DNA from: Mycobacterium shimoidei
Lineage (GTDB): Bacteria; Actinomycetota; Actinomycetes; Mycobacteriales; Mycobacteriaceae
Reading direction: 5' to 3'
Assembly: GCA_002101905.1 (NCBI GenBank)
Contig: LQPU01000019.1
Span: 1 to 64,000, forward strand
Length of the DNA stretch: 64,000 nt
Made by a program: the position numbers and the translations under genes. Below the pieces are notes generated by a model. That model saw only the letters and a program-made list of their open reading frames with translations, ran no database searches and was not told the DNA's origin. Positions 1 to 9,886 of this stretch are shown piece after piece (positions within the stretch are counted from its first letter, which is position 1; each line of letters starts with the position of its first letter).

Positions 1-1206
1 TCGCCGGGGCGCCACTTCGGGGTGCAATCCTATGTGCGCCCACTGGCGGGCCTGGCCACCATCGCCATCGTCGCCGCGATCTTTGCCGTGGCGGTCGCCT
101 TGTTTCGGGGAGACTTCACCGACACGGTGCCGGTGACTGTGCTCTCACCGCGCGCCGGGCTGGTGATGAACCCCGATGCGAAGGTCAAGCTGCACGGGGT
201 GCAGGTCGGCAAAGTGGACTCGATCCAGTCGCTGGCCAACGGACAGGTTGCCCTGCACTTGGCGCTGGATCCGTCTGCGTTGCAGTTGATTCCGAGTAAC
301 GTGCTGGTCAACATCGCAGCCTCGACGGTCTTTGGGGCCAAGTTCGTCGAACTGGTTCCCCCGGCCGAACCGTCACCCAAACCGCTGCAGGCCGGCCAGA
401 CGCTGGAAGGCAAACATGTCACGGTCGAGATCAACACGGTGTTCGAGCAGTTGACGAAGGTGTTGGCCAAGATCGACCCCGCCAAACTCAACGAAACCCT
501 CGGCGCGCTCGCGGCCGGGTTCAACGGCCGAGGAGATCAGCTCGGTCAAACGGCCAGTGACCTGGATGCCGTTCTGGCCAAACTGGATCCGGCCCTTCCG
601 GCATTGAGCCACGACCTCGAGGTCACCCCAGCGGTGGTCGACGCCTATGGCGACGCCGCGCCGGACCTGCTCAAAACCACGGCCAATGCCACCCGGATCA
701 GCCAGACCATCGTCGAGGAACAACACAATCTCGATGCCCTGTTGATCAGTGCCATCGGATTGGCGGACATCGGCAACCAAGTGCTCGGCGACAACCGCAG
801 ACCGCTCACCGATGTGCTGCACCTGCTGGTGCCCACCACCGACCTGACCAACGAATATGGTCCCGCACTGAACTGCGGTTTGGCCGGGATCGCCGTGATC
901 GCGAAGAATCCGCCGTCGCAACGGCCCGGCGAAGTCACCTCGACCACCTTTCTGTTCGGCACCGAGCGTTATCGGTACCCGACGAATCTGCCCAAGGTCG
1001 CGGCGACCGGGGGCCCGCAGTGCCTGGACCTTCCGGACACGCCCTACAACACCGCCGAGCCGTACGTCGTCATCGATGACGGCGCCAACCCCTGGCAGTA
1101 CGGTAACCAGCAACTCCTGCTCAACTCCGACGCGCTCAAGCAGCTGTTGTACGGGCCGATCGCCGGTCCGCCCCGTAACTCCGCGCAGATCGGGATGCCG
1201 GGATGA
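1..1206 (+). CDS. mceA: MceA-type subunit of an Mce transporter (5' end possibly outside window)
   Basis: First visible subunit of a mammalian-cell-entry operon. MCE proteins form a periplasm-spanning hexamer that shuttles lipids or sterols to a YrbE permease. One membrane segment lies near the N-terminus (LAGLATIAIVAAIFAVAVAL), followed by an MCE domain with the family pattern SPRAGLVMNPDAKVKLHGVQVGKV, here cited only as its start SPRAGLVMNPDAK. An alpha-helical tail follows. A GTG at 22 could start the protein, but it has no ribosome binding site and the frame is open to base 1, so the true start may be upstream with yrbEA and yrbEB. The stop overlaps the next ATG by 4 bases. The operon number cannot be fixed from sequence alone. 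Confidence 0.9.
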   Translation, partial: SPGRHFGVQSYVRPLAGLATIAIVAAIFAVAVALFRGDFTDTVPVTVLSPRAGLVMNPDAKVKLHGVQVGKVDSIQSLANGQVALHLALDPSALQLIPSNVLVNIAASTVFGAKFVELVPPAEPSPKPLQAGQTLEGKHVTVEINTVFEQLTKVLAKIDPAKLNETLGALAAGFNGRGDQLGQTASDLDAVLAKLDPALPALSHDLEVTPAVVDAYGDAAPDLLKTTANATRISQTIVEEQHNLDALLISAIGLADIGNQVLGDNRRPLTDVLHLLVPTTDLTNEYGPALNCGLAGIAVIAKNPPSQRPGEVTSTTFLFGTERYRYPTNLPKVAATGGPQCLDLPDTPYNTAEPYVVIDDGANPWQYGNQQLLLNSDALKQLLYGPIAGPPRNSAQIGMPG

Positions 1207-2237
1207 CGGGCTCGTGGCGCGCGACGCTGGTCAAGTTCGCGGTCTTCGCGGCCGTGATGGTACTGCTGACCGCGGGACTGTTCTTCATCTTCGGCCAATA
1301 CCGAACCGGTTCCACCACTGGATATTCGGCTGTTTTCAGCGATGTGTCCCGGCTCAAGCCCGGGGAGACGGTGCGGGTCGCCGGGATCCGGGTGGGCACC
1401 GTCAACAGCGTGACGTTGCGCCCCGACAAGAAGGTGCTGGTGAAATTCGACGCCGACCGCAACATCGTGCTCACCGAGGGCACCAAAGCGGTTGTCCGCT
1501 ACCTCAACCTGGTCGGCGATCGGTACCTGGAGCTGATAGAAGGTCCCGGCTCGACCAAACGGCTGCCGGCCGGTGGGCAGATTCCCGTCGACCACACCGC
1601 GCCCGCACTCGATCTCGACCTGCTGCTGGGCGGGCTGAAACCGGTCATTCAGGGCCTCAATCCGCGAGACGTCAATGCGCTCACGGCCTCGCTCATCCAG
1701 GTCTTCCAGGGCCAGGGCCCGACGCTGGAATCACTGTTTTCCAAGACGTCGTCGTTTTCGAACGCGTTGGCCGACAACAACGAGACGGTGCAGCAACTGA
1801 TCGACAACCTCAACACCGTGGTCGCCACCCTCGACAAGGAGGGCACCAAGTTCTCCGGCGCGATCGACCGCCTCGAGCGACTGATCAGCGAACTGTCCGA
1901 ACATCGAAACCCCATCGGAGCGGCCATCGACGCGCTGGACAAAGGAACAGCCTCACTGGCCGGTCTGCTGAACCAGGCCAGGCCGCCACTGGCCGGCACC
2001 ATCGACGAACTGAATCGATTGGCTCCGCTGCTCGACGAGGACAAGGACAAAATCGACACCGCCATCGCAAGGGCGCCGCACAACTACCGAAAGACGCTAC
2101 GGCTGGGTTCCTACGGGAGTTTCTTGAACACGTACATCTGCGAACTATCGATCCGTGTCTCGGATAACTCGGGACGCACTGTGGTCGTCCCGTGGATCAA
2201 GCAAGAAGGCGGGAGGTGCGCGGAGCCCGATGCTTAA
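1203..2237 (+). CDS. mceB: MceB-type subunit of the Mce transporter
   Basis: 344-residue MCE protein. An N-terminal membrane anchor (about residues 10 to 30) precedes an MCE domain (about 37 to 115, with LKPGETVRVAGIRVGTV and YLNLVGDRYLELIEG) and a long helical region that builds the transport channel in characterised Mce complexes. Length fits MceB (about 340 to 350). It starts with an ATGA overlap on mceA and its stop overlaps the mceC start by 8 bases, so the subunits are translationally coupled. Position in the operon and the C-terminal motif ICELSIRVSD with conserved cysteines fit MceB rather than another subunit. Confidence 0.92.
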   Translation: MTGSWRATLVKFAVFAAVMVLLTAGLFFIFGQYRTGSTTGYSAVFSDVSRLKPGETVRVAGIRVGTVNSVTLRPDKKVLVKFDADRNIVLTEGTKAVVRYLNLVGDRYLELIEGPGSTKRLPAGGQIPVDHTAPALDLDLLLGGLKPVIQGLNPRDVNALTASLIQVFQGQGPTLESLFSKTSSFSNALADNNETVQQLIDNLNTVVATLDKEGTKFSGAIDRLERLISELSEHRNPIGAAIDALDKGTASLAGLLNQARPPLAGTIDELNRLAPLLDEDKDKIDTAIARAPHNYRKTLRLGSYGSFLNTYICELSIRVSDNSGRTVVVPWIKQEGGRCAEPDA

Positions 2238-3348
2238 GTATCGCGGGACCGGCCTCATTCGGGCCGGATTCATCGGCCTCGTCGTCATTGTGATGGTGAT
2301 CCTGATAGGCCTGTCGCCAGACCGGCTGGTGTCGTGGGCCACGGCGGTCCGGTACCAGGCGGTGTTCTCTGAAGCCGGTGGCCTTGCCGTGGGCAACGAC
2401 GTGACAGTGTCGGGGATGAAAGTCGGGACGGTATCTGATATTTCCCTGCGGGACGGCGACGCCCTGGTGACATTCAGCCTCGCCGGCAAGGTTCAGCTCG
2501 GGTCGGAGACCACCGCGCATATCAGGACCGGCACGCTGCTGGGCGAGCGGGCGTTGACCTTGGAATCCGCCGGCAGCGGCACGCTGCACCCGATGGATGT
2601 CATACCGATCTCGCGCACCTCGTCGCCCTACTCGCTGACCGACGCCGTCAGCGAATTCACCGGCAACACAGCGAGTACCGATACGAAAGCCCTGAACCAG
2701 TCGCTGGACACCCTGGCGGCGACCCTGGACCAAATCGCACCGCAGCTGGGGCCGACGTTCGACAGCTTGACGCGGTTGTCACGAACCATCAACGGCCGCA
2801 ACCAATCACTGGGCGAACTGCTTAAAAGCGCCGGCGACGTCACCGACATCCTTTCCCAGCGCAGCCAACAGGTCAACACGCTGATCCTCAATGCCAACGA
2901 TCTGCTGGACGTTCTGGTAGCGCGCAAACAGGAGATCGTTGACTTGCTAGCCGGCACATCAGCTGTGGCAAAGCAGCTGACGGGGTTGGTCCATGACAAC
3001 GAGCAGGAATTGGCGCCCACGCTGGAGAAGCTGAATTCGGTGACAGCGATGCTGGAGAAGAACCGCGACAACATCGGCAAAGCACTGCCGGGTCTGGCCA
3101 AGTATGCCATTACCGTGGGCGAATCCGTGTCCAGCGGATTCAACTACAACGCGTATGAAGCCAACCTGGTGCCCATGCAGCTATTGCAGCCGTTCCTTGA
3201 TTACCTCTGGGGATTCCGCACCTTCGACACCGCGACCGGTCCCGGTACCCCGTCGCCGATGCCGCGGTCGCTGGTTCCCTTCCCGTACAACGGAATTCCA
3301 CCCTGTCCGGACTGCACGATCGGCGGACGGATCGGAGGCCAGCAATGA
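2230..3348 (+). CDS. mceC: MceC-type subunit of the Mce transporter
   Basis: 372-residue MCE protein. I chose the ATG at 2230 because it places the short charged N-terminus (MLKYRGTGLIRAG) directly before the membrane segment, as in other MceC proteins. An upstream in-frame start at 2155 would lie deep inside mceB. The MCE domain spans about residues 38 to 115 (GLAVGNDVTVSGMKVGTV, LLGERALTLE) and is followed by a long coiled helical region rich in D, N and Q. The C-terminus carries the pair CPDC. Stop and next start overlap as ATGA. Confidence 0.92.
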   Translation: MLKYRGTGLIRAGFIGLVVIVMVILIGLSPDRLVSWATAVRYQAVFSEAGGLAVGNDVTVSGMKVGTVSDISLRDGDALVTFSLAGKVQLGSETTAHIRTGTLLGERALTLESAGSGTLHPMDVIPISRTSSPYSLTDAVSEFTGNTASTDTKALNQSLDTLAATLDQIAPQLGPTFDSLTRLSRTINGRNQSLGELLKSAGDVTDILSQRSQQVNTLILNANDLLDVLVARKQEIVDLLAGTSAVAKQLTGLVHDNEQELAPTLEKLNSVTAMLEKNRDNIGKALPGLAKYAITVGESVSSGFNYNAYEANLVPMQLLQPFLDYLWGFRTFDTATGPGTPSPMPRSLVPFPYNGIPPCPDCTIGGRIGGQQ

Positions 3349-4763
3349 TTCCGCGACGAAGGCTTGCGGTAGGACTCGCGATCCTCCTGGCGGTGCTGGT
3401 GATGGCCGGCGCGGGACTGGTCGTCCGCAATACGTTTTTCGGCCCGAAGACGATTACCGCCTACTTCACCACCGCCACCGCGATCTACCCGGGCGACGAG
3501 GTACGAGTCTCCGGTGTCAAGGTGGGCCGTATCAAATCCATTCAGCCACAGGGCACCAAGACCAAACTGACCTTGCACGTCGATCGGAACGTGCCCGTGC
3601 CGGCAGACGCGAAAGCAGTCATCGTCGCCTCGAACCTGGTGGCCGCCCGCTACGTCCAGCTCGCACCGGCCTACCGCAAAAGCAAGGGTGGCCCGGTGAT
3701 GGGCGACGGCGCCGTGATCCCGATCGAGCGCACCGCGGTGCCCGTCGAGTGGGACGAGGTCAAAACCCAATTGATGCGGCTCGCAACGGAACTGGGACCC
3801 AAGAGCGGGGTGTCAGGTACCTCGGTGGGGCGGTTCATCGACAGCGCCGCCGACGCGCTCGACGGCAACGGCGACAAGCTGCGCCAAACCCTGACCCAAC
3901 TGTCCGGGGTGGGGCGGATCCTCGCCGACGGCAGCGGCAACATCGTCGACATCATCAAAAACCTGCAAACCTTCGTCACCACACTGCGCGACAGCAACAC
4001 CCAAATCGTCCAGTTCCAGAACCGGCTGGCCACGCTGACCAGCGTGGTCAACGACAGCAGATCCGAGCTGGACGCGGCGCTGAGCGATCTATCGACCGCG
4101 GTCGGTGAGGTGCAGCGCTTCATCGCGGGTACGCGCGACCAAACCAGCGAGCAGGTGGCCCTATTGGCCAGCGTCACGCAAAACCTGGTCGATCACCACC
4201 TGGCTTTGGAAAATGTGCTGCACGTGGCGCCGAACGCGTTCGCGAACTTCTACAACGCCTACAACCCGGACACCCGGAGCCTCATCGGACAGTTCGCGTT
4301 CAATTTCTTCGCCAACCCGGTAGCCTTCGTCTGCTCCCAGCTCGGAGCAATCGCGGATGTCACCGCGTACGAAACCGGGAAGCTGTGTGCCGAGTTTGTC
4401 GGCCCTGGTCTGAGCAAGCTGAACTTCAACGACTCGCCGATTCCTATATATCCCTTGATTATTCCGCCGATCGTGTGGCCGATGTTGATGAAGTCGGCAA
4501 GCCCGGACAAGATCGTCTACTCCGAGCAGCGGCTGGCGCCCGGCGGCGAGGGCCCCAAACCGGGGCCGCCCGAGGAGCCGCCGGCGGTGTCGGCGTACAC
4601 CGGCCTGCCCGGTGACCCGGTCGGGCCGCCGGGTGCGGTACCGCCCCCGCGGATACCGGGTGCGGCGATGCCCCTCCCGCCGCCGCCCACCACACCGGCT
4701 CCGGCGCCGCCGGCACCGAGCTTGCCGGGCTTGCTGCTGCCAGCCGAAGGGCCGCAGCAATGA
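3345..4763 (+). CDS. mceD: MceD-type subunit of the Mce transporter
   Basis: 472-residue MCE protein with an N-terminal anchor (about 8 to 28), an MCE domain (IYPGDEVRVSGVKVGRI, LVAARYVQLAP) and a helical region. It ends in a proline-rich tail of about 75 residues from residue 398 on (many PPP and PGPP runs). Such low-complexity C-termini are typical of MceD and MceF and probably extend towards the cell wall. The gene overlaps mceC and mceE by 4 bases each. Length is slightly above the 420 to 530 centre of the family but ordinary. Confidence 0.92.
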   Translation: MIPRRRLAVGLAILLAVLVMAGAGLVVRNTFFGPKTITAYFTTATAIYPGDEVRVSGVKVGRIKSIQPQGTKTKLTLHVDRNVPVPADAKAVIVASNLVAARYVQLAPAYRKSKGGPVMGDGAVIPIERTAVPVEWDEVKTQLMRLATELGPKSGVSGTSVGRFIDSAADALDGNGDKLRQTLTQLSGVGRILADGSGNIVDIIKNLQTFVTTLRDSNTQIVQFQNRLATLTSVVNDSRSELDAALSDLSTAVGEVQRFIAGTRDQTSEQVALLASVTQNLVDHHLALENVLHVAPNAFANFYNAYNPDTRSLIGQFAFNFFANPVAFVCSQLGAIADVTAYETGKLCAEFVGPGLSKLNFNDSPIPIYPLIIPPIVWPMLMKSASPDKIVYSEQRLAPGGEGPKPGPPEEPPAVSAYTGLPGDPVGPPGAVPPPRIPGAAMPLPPPPTTPAPAPPAPSLPGLLLPAEGPQQ

Positions 4764-5980
4764 TCGCCGCGCGAGCGCTGGCCGTCAGCTGTGCAGTGCT
4801 GGCGACCGTGACGGGGTGCGCCTTTCATGGGTTGAACTCGCTGCCTCTGCCGGGCACGGTGGGCCGTGGCCCGGGAGCCACGGTCTATCACGTCGAGGTC
4901 GCCAATGTCGGCACGCTGGAGTCGAATTCACCGGTGATGATCAATGACGCCGTGGTCGGCAGCGTCGGCGAGATGACGGTGCACGGCTGGCACGCCGACC
5001 TCGAGATCTCGGTACAGCCGGACGTCGTGATACCCGCCAACGCAGTCGCCTCGGTGGGACAGACCAGTCTGCTGGGTTCGATGCACTTAGAGCTCAACCC
5101 GCCGCTGGGTGAGCCGCCTCGCGGGCGGCTGCAACCGGGCGCCACCATCCCGTTGAGCCGTTCGTCGACCTATCCGTCGACCGAGCAGACGTTGTCCTCG
5201 CTGGCCGCCATCGTCAACGGTGGCGGGCTGGGCCAAATCGGCGACATCGTCCACAATTTCAACGGCGCGTTGTCCGGGCGTGCCGGTGAAGTTCGTGATC
5301 TGCTGGTTCGGCTGGACAAGTTTGTGGGAGTGCTGGATGAGCAGCACGACAACATCATTGCTTCGATCCGTGGATTGAACCGGTTGGCCACCACGTTCGC
5401 CGACCAGCGTGATGTCGTCACGCAAGCGCTGCGCAAGATTCCGCCCGCGCTCGACGTGCTGATCAAGGAGCGGCCGCGGATCACGACCGCCCTGGACAAA
5501 CTGCGGGTGTTCAGCGACACCGCGACCGGGCTGATCAACGATACTCAGGCCGACCTGGTCAAGAACCTGAAAAACCTGGAACCGAGCATCAAGGCGCTCG
5601 CCGACGTCGGACCCGATTTGGATACCGCGCTTGCCTACCTGCCGCTGTTCCCCTTCCCCCAGGATCTCGTCGACCGAGGTATACGCGGCGATTACATCAA
5701 CCTGTTCGAAGTTTTGGACTTCACGGTTCCCCGGCTCAAGACCGGACTGCTGGCGGGGTCGCACTGGGAGGAAGTGGGCGCACCATTGGTCCCGGCACCC
5801 GGCGACCCGTATTACTTGCAATACACCTACGATCCGCTGCATGTGGGTGTGGCACCGCCCCCACAACCGGGTGTTCCCCCGGCCGGCCCGCAGGCTCCAC
5901 CACCTAATTCGGCATTCGGTCCGCCGCCCGGACCGGGGCTAGCCGATGCGGCACCGCCGGCGACCGAGGCAGGTGGCTAA
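4760..5980 (+). CDS. mceE: MceE-type lipoprotein subunit of the Mce transporter
   Basis: 406-residue MCE lipoprotein. The signal peptide ends in a lipobox, VTGC, with the modified cysteine at residue 20, the hallmark of the fifth subunit (the Lpr proteins of M. tuberculosis mce operons). The MCE domain (VGTLESNSPVMINDAVVGSV) is followed by helices and a proline-rich tail from about residue 365. The lipid anchor probably fixes the subunit to the outer face of the inner membrane. Starts in an ATGA overlap with mceD; the stop directly abuts the mceF ATG. Confidence 0.93.
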   Translation: MIAARALAVSCAVLATVTGCAFHGLNSLPLPGTVGRGPGATVYHVEVANVGTLESNSPVMINDAVVGSVGEMTVHGWHADLEISVQPDVVIPANAVASVGQTSLLGSMHLELNPPLGEPPRGRLQPGATIPLSRSSTYPSTEQTLSSLAAIVNGGGLGQIGDIVHNFNGALSGRAGEVRDLLVRLDKFVGVLDEQHDNIIASIRGLNRLATTFADQRDVVTQALRKIPPALDVLIKERPRITTALDKLRVFSDTATGLINDTQADLVKNLKNLEPSIKALADVGPDLDTALAYLPLFPFPQDLVDRGIRGDYINLFEVLDFTVPRLKTGLLAGSHWEEVGAPLVPAPGDPYYLQYTYDPLHVGVAPPPQPGVPPAGPQAPPPNSAFGPPPGPGLADAAPPATEAGG

Positions 5981-7741
5981 ATGCTGACTCGATTCGTTCG
6001 GATCCAGCTGGCGATTTTCACCGTCGCGTCGATCATCGGTGTGGTGGTAATGGCCTTTGTCTACATGCAGGTGCCGACTCTGCTGGGCATCGGCCGGATG
6101 ACGATCACCTTGGAGCTGCCGGCCTCCGGTGGCCTGTACCGGTTTTCCAACGTGACCTACCGCGGCGTGCAAGTCGGCAAGGTCACCGCCGTCCGCGCGA
6201 CGGCTCACGGCGCCAAAGCGACACTGTCGCTGGGCACCTCGGCGAAAATCCCAGCGGATCTGCAAGCGGAGGTGCGCAGTATCTCGGCCGTGGGCGAGCA
6301 GTACGTGGATTTGCGACCACGGACCGACTCCCCGCCGTATTTGCACGACGGATCCGTCATCTCCGCGCGCAACGCCATAATTCCGCAGCCGGTCGGTCCG
6401 ATGCTCGATCGGGTCAGCGCATTGGTCGACAGCTTCCCCAAAGACAAACTCAGCCAACTGCTCGATGAGACCTTCACCGCATTCAACGGCGCCAGCTATG
6501 ACCTCGGATCGCTGTTCGACTCGTCGTCACGAATCACCGCGGACGCCAATGCCGTTGCCGACCGCACCCGTACGCTGACCGAGGACAGTGGACCGCTACT
6601 GGAATCGCAGGCGCAGACCGCGGATTCGATCCGGCGGTGGGCGCGCAGCCTCGCCGGGATTTCCGATGTCATGGTGACCGACGATTCGCAGTTCCGCACC
6701 TTGCTGCAAAACGGTCCCGAAGCCGCTAACGAAGCCTCCCGGCTGCTCGAGCAAGTCAAGCCGACGCTGCCGGTGCTGTTGGCCAACCTGACCACCATCG
6801 GTCAGATCGGGATCACCTACCACCCCTCACTGGAGCAACTGCTGGTGCTGCTGCCGCCGATAGTTTCTGCCTTTCACTCGGCGGGAATACCCAAGAACCA
6901 GCCGGATGGTTTGGCCCGGGGCGACTTCGCGCAGAAGATCTCCGATCCGCCGTCCTGCCTGGTGGGATTCCTGCCACCCAGCCAATGGCGCTCACCGGAA
7001 GACCTCACTGAGGCCGACACGCCGGACGGGCTGTACTGCAAGCTGCCGCAGGACTCACCGATCTCGGTGCGCGGGGCCCGCAATTACCCCTGCATGGGGC
7101 ACCCGGGAAAGCGCGCCCCCACGGTGGAAATCTGCAACAGCGACAAGCCGTACATGCCGCTGGCGATGCGCCAGCATGTGCTCGGCCCCTACCCGCTGGA
7201 TCCGAATCTGCTGGCGCAGGGTATACCGCCCGATGACCGGATCACGGTCAACGACAGGATTTTCGGGCCGGTGGAGGGCACGCCGTTGCCGCCGGGAGCC
7301 GTCCCGCGGGGGACACCACCGGGACCGCGGGGCACCTACGCCCCGCCGGGGTCGGGGTATTTTGCGCCGCCGCTGCCGTCATCGCCTGCGGCGTTGCCGA
7401 TGCCGGGTGTCGTCATGTCACCGATGTCGGCCGATTTGCCACCCATTGCGCCACTCGACGTTCCTGACGGAGCGCCGCCGCCGGCGCCACCGCCCGTCGA
7501 AGCAGGCGAGGCGCCCGGCGAAGCGGGCGGGCCGCAGGCTGCGCCGAGTGCGTTCTCGCACAGTGATTCTCAGGGCGACTCTCAGGGCGAGCAAGCTGGA
7601 TCCAAGCCGGTGATTGCTGCAGTGCCCTACGATCCACAGACCGGGCGTTATATGGGGCCGGACGGCCAGCTGTATCAGCAGGCGGACCTCGTCACGCCGA
7701 CGGCGCCCAAAAACTGGCAGGACATGCTGGTGCCCGCCTGA
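5981..7741 (+). CDS. mceF: MceF-type subunit of the Mce transporter
   Basis: 586-residue last subunit. Membrane segment at about residues 8 to 28, MCE domain (YRFSNVTYRGVQVGKV, ISAVGEQYVDLRP), a helical part and a cysteine-bearing region around residues 325 to 395 (C at PSCLVG, YCKLP, YPCMG, EICN). A very proline-, glycine- and alanine-rich tail fills roughly the last 145 residues. The tail includes YDPQTGRYMGPDGQLY, a motif seen near the C-terminus of other Mce D or F proteins. It ends the operon; the next gene is on the other strand 14 bases away, and no Mce-associated (Mas) genes follow. Confidence 0.92.
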   Translation: MLTRFVRIQLAIFTVASIIGVVVMAFVYMQVPTLLGIGRMTITLELPASGGLYRFSNVTYRGVQVGKVTAVRATAHGAKATLSLGTSAKIPADLQAEVRSISAVGEQYVDLRPRTDSPPYLHDGSVISARNAIIPQPVGPMLDRVSALVDSFPKDKLSQLLDETFTAFNGASYDLGSLFDSSSRITADANAVADRTRTLTEDSGPLLESQAQTADSIRRWARSLAGISDVMVTDDSQFRTLLQNGPEAANEASRLLEQVKPTLPVLLANLTTIGQIGITYHPSLEQLLVLLPPIVSAFHSAGIPKNQPDGLARGDFAQKISDPPSCLVGFLPPSQWRSPEDLTEADTPDGLYCKLPQDSPISVRGARNYPCMGHPGKRAPTVEICNSDKPYMPLAMRQHVLGPYPLDPNLLAQGIPPDDRITVNDRIFGPVEGTPLPPGAVPRGTPPGPRGTYAPPGSGYFAPPLPSSPAALPMPGVVMSPMSADLPPIAPLDVPDGAPPPAPPPVEAGEAPGEAGGPQAAPSAFSHSDSQGDSQGEQAGSKPVIAAVPYDPQTGRYMGPDGQLYQQADLVTPTAPKNWQDMLVPA

Positions 7742-7755
7742 ACGCGAGCATCTGC

Positions 7756-8271
7756 TCAGCCGATTTTTTCCAGCCTGAACGGCATCTCGATGACGAGCCA
7801 GTAGTTTCTTCCGCAGGCGCCACTGGGGCCGGTGGTCTTGTCGAAACCGCCCAGCGTCGGCGACCCGACCTGAACCATACCGGCATCGTCCACGGGCCAG
7901 AACGAGTAGAGCTGATGACCCGGATACGAACTACCGTCGGGACACTTTTCCCACCCAGGCACATCGTGTGCGACCTTCCACAGCGTCCCGTCGCTCATGT
8001 TCAGCGGCGCGCTCCAGCCCTGGTCGCTGGTCACGGTACCGGTACATTGCTGCGCGTTCGAGCAGGTGGAGGTGATCGTCCAGGTGCTCACGACGGTTGC
8101 CTCGTCGTGGTAGGTGTCGTTGGTTTTGGCCCACTGGCCGATCGACGTGGCACGGTAGGTCCCGTTGAGGGCGAGGTTGTCCCTGGATGCAACGGCGACA
8201 GGAGAACCTGCAACCAAGCAGCCAGATGCAGCCAATACTGTTGCGGCGGCAGCCATTCCAACTCGACGCAT
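7756..8271 (-). CDS. Secreted mycobacterial protein of unknown function
   Basis: 171-residue exported protein. The ATG at 8271 is preceded by GTGAGGAG at good spacing, and the protein opens with a signal peptide (MRRVGMAAAATVLAASGCLVAG). An ASGC stretch could serve as an imperfect lipobox; otherwise cleavage after AVA near residue 29 is likely. The mature part holds four cysteines and many aromatic residues, consistent with a disulfide-linked beta fold. I do not recognise a named family. It converges on mceF with 14 bases between the stops and diverges from the adenylate cyclase. Role unknown; an extracytoplasmic ligand-binding protein is only a guess. Confidence 0.75.
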   Translation of the reverse strand: MRRVGMAAAATVLAASGCLVAGSPVAVASRDNLALNGTYRATSIGQWAKTNDTYHDEATVVSTWTITSTCSNAQQCTGTVTSDQGWSAPLNMSDGTLWKVAHDVPGWEKCPDGSSYPGHQLYSFWPVDDAGMVQVGSPTLGGFDKTTGPSGACGRNYWLVIEMPFRLEKIG

Positions 8272-8360
8272 CGCGCACTCCTCACGCACAATGACCCGGC
8301 AAAGGATAGCACCGTTGCCGCAGCTGGGGAGTGGTTTTGGGCAGCCGCCCACGACTTCGC

Positions 8361-8366
8361 TACCGT
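8361..8366 (+). promoter_or_regulatory. -10 element of a leaderless promoter (adenylate cyclase)
   Basis: TACCGT, matching the mycobacterial TANNNT -10, stands 6 bases before the GTG at 8373. With normal spacing, transcription would begin at the start codon itself. This supports the start at 8373 over the in-frame GTG at 8331, which has no usable upstream signal. Confidence 0.45.
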
Positions 8367-8372
8367 CGTCAT

Positions 8373-9881
8373 GTGAACAGGCTGGTGGGTGCGCCGCGCA
8401 GGACCATTACCGGCTTGTCGGTCCGCTATGGGGCGGCCCTGGCAGGGGCGCACCTGCTCAGTGTCGCCGAGATTCTCGTCATCGTGCTCGCCCTGAGCGG
8501 AAATATCTCCGGCGGCGTTCGCCCACACCTGAACGAACAGTATGTGATCGCGGGCACCGCGACGATCGCTCTCGGCACGATTGCTGTTTCGGTGGGTGGT
8601 GCCGTCATCATTCGGCCGCTGCTGCGCTGGTTCGTCCCCGGTCGTGAACCCGACACGGCACAACACAGCGCGGCAATGAGCCTGATGCGCAATCAAGCGC
8701 TGCTGATAGCGGCAACCTGGGTGGCCAGCGGAGCCCTGTTCATCGTGGTCAATCTCGACGGCGGGCTCACCGTTGCAATTTCGACCGTTCTGGCGGTTAT
8801 CTTCGGCGGAGCAGCCGCCACGGGCACCGCCGTGTTGCTCACTCAACGCACCATCCGTCCCATCATCGCCGCTGCGACAAAGGATTTCGAGGGATTCGTA
8901 CCGGCCCCGGGTGTGCTGGCACGGCTGCTCAATATGTGGCTGCTGTGCAGCGGGCTGCCCAGCCTGGCCATAGTTGCGGTGATTCTCCTTCGTTCGAACG
9001 GCTGGCTCATTCCCAAGACCGCTTCGGTGGAGGTGCCGGTGCTGGTGCTCTCGCTGGTCGCGGTGATGCTCGGACTGCGGGGCATGATCTTGGTATCGCG
9101 ATCGATTGCGGATCCGGTGTCCGAGGTGGTCGACGCGATGGCCGAGATCGAGCAGGGCCAGATCGGCGCGGTCATCGACGTTTACGAGCGGTCCGAAATC
9201 GGCCGGCTGCAACGCGGATTCAACCGGATGGTCGCCGGATTGAGCGAGCGCGACCGGCTGCGGGATCTGTTCGGCCGCCACGTCGGTACCGACGTCGCAC
9301 GTCGTGCTGTGCAAGAGGGCGCGACGTTGTCCGGCGAGGTCAGCGAGGCGGCGATCCTGTTCGTCGACCTGGTGGGTTCGACGCAGCTGGCGGCCAACCG
9401 CCCACCCGAGGAGGTCGCCGAGGTACTCAACGACTTCTTCCGGATTGTCGTGGTCGCCGTCGACGAACAGCATGGTCTTATCAACAAATTCCAGGGTGAT
9501 GCTGCGCTGGCGGTCTTCGGCGTCCCGCTGCGTAACGATCGGGCCGCATCGGCCGCGTTGGCCACCGCGCGCATGTTGGCCACCCGGCTACGGGAACTGC
9601 CCATGGTCGACTTCGGTATCGGGGTATCGGCTGGGCCGGTATTCGCCGGCAACATCGGAGCCGAGAATCGGTATGAATACACGGTTATCGGCGACGCGGT
9701 CAACGAAGCTGCGCGCCTTGCCGATCTTGCCAAGACCACCGATCGACGGGTTCTCTGCTCGGCCGCCGCTGTAGAACGCGCCGATCCCACGGAGCAGAAG
9801 CGTTGGGTTGCGACAGCTTCGGTGGTGCTGCGCGGACGTTCGGAAGAGACGCAGATCTCAACGCCCGCTAACGATGTCTAG
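8373..9881 (+). CDS. Membrane-bound class III adenylate cyclase with HAMP domain
   Basis: About 502 residues. Six hydrophobic segments occupy roughly the first 240 residues, followed by a HAMP linker (SRSIADPVSEVVDAMAEIEQG to FNRMVAGL) and a C-terminal class III cyclase domain. Catalytic residues are visible: the metal-binding aspartate in LFVDLVGST, lysine and second aspartate in NKFQGDAAL, and the asparagine and arginine in VIGDAVNEAARL. It should convert ATP to cAMP in the cytoplasm in response to a membrane signal. The layout is that of the M. tuberculosis Rv1318c-Rv1320c and Rv3645 group. It ends 5 bases from the convergent SDR gene. The exact start is uncertain (8331 or 8373). Confidence 0.88.
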   Translation: MNRLVGAPRRTITGLSVRYGAALAGAHLLSVAEILVIVLALSGNISGGVRPHLNEQYVIAGTATIALGTIAVSVGGAVIIRPLLRWFVPGREPDTAQHSAAMSLMRNQALLIAATWVASGALFIVVNLDGGLTVAISTVLAVIFGGAAATGTAVLLTQRTIRPIIAAATKDFEGFVPAPGVLARLLNMWLLCSGLPSLAIVAVILLRSNGWLIPKTASVEVPVLVLSLVAVMLGLRGMILVSRSIADPVSEVVDAMAEIEQGQIGAVIDVYERSEIGRLQRGFNRMVAGLSERDRLRDLFGRHVGTDVARRAVQEGATLSGEVSEAAILFVDLVGSTQLAANRPPEEVAEVLNDFFRIVVVAVDEQHGLINKFQGDAALAVFGVPLRNDRAASAALATARMLATRLRELPMVDFGIGVSAGPVFAGNIGAENRYEYTVIGDAVNEAARLADLAKTTDRRVLCSAAAVERADPTEQKRWVATASVVLRGRSEETQISTPANDV

Positions 9882-9886
9882 CAGGG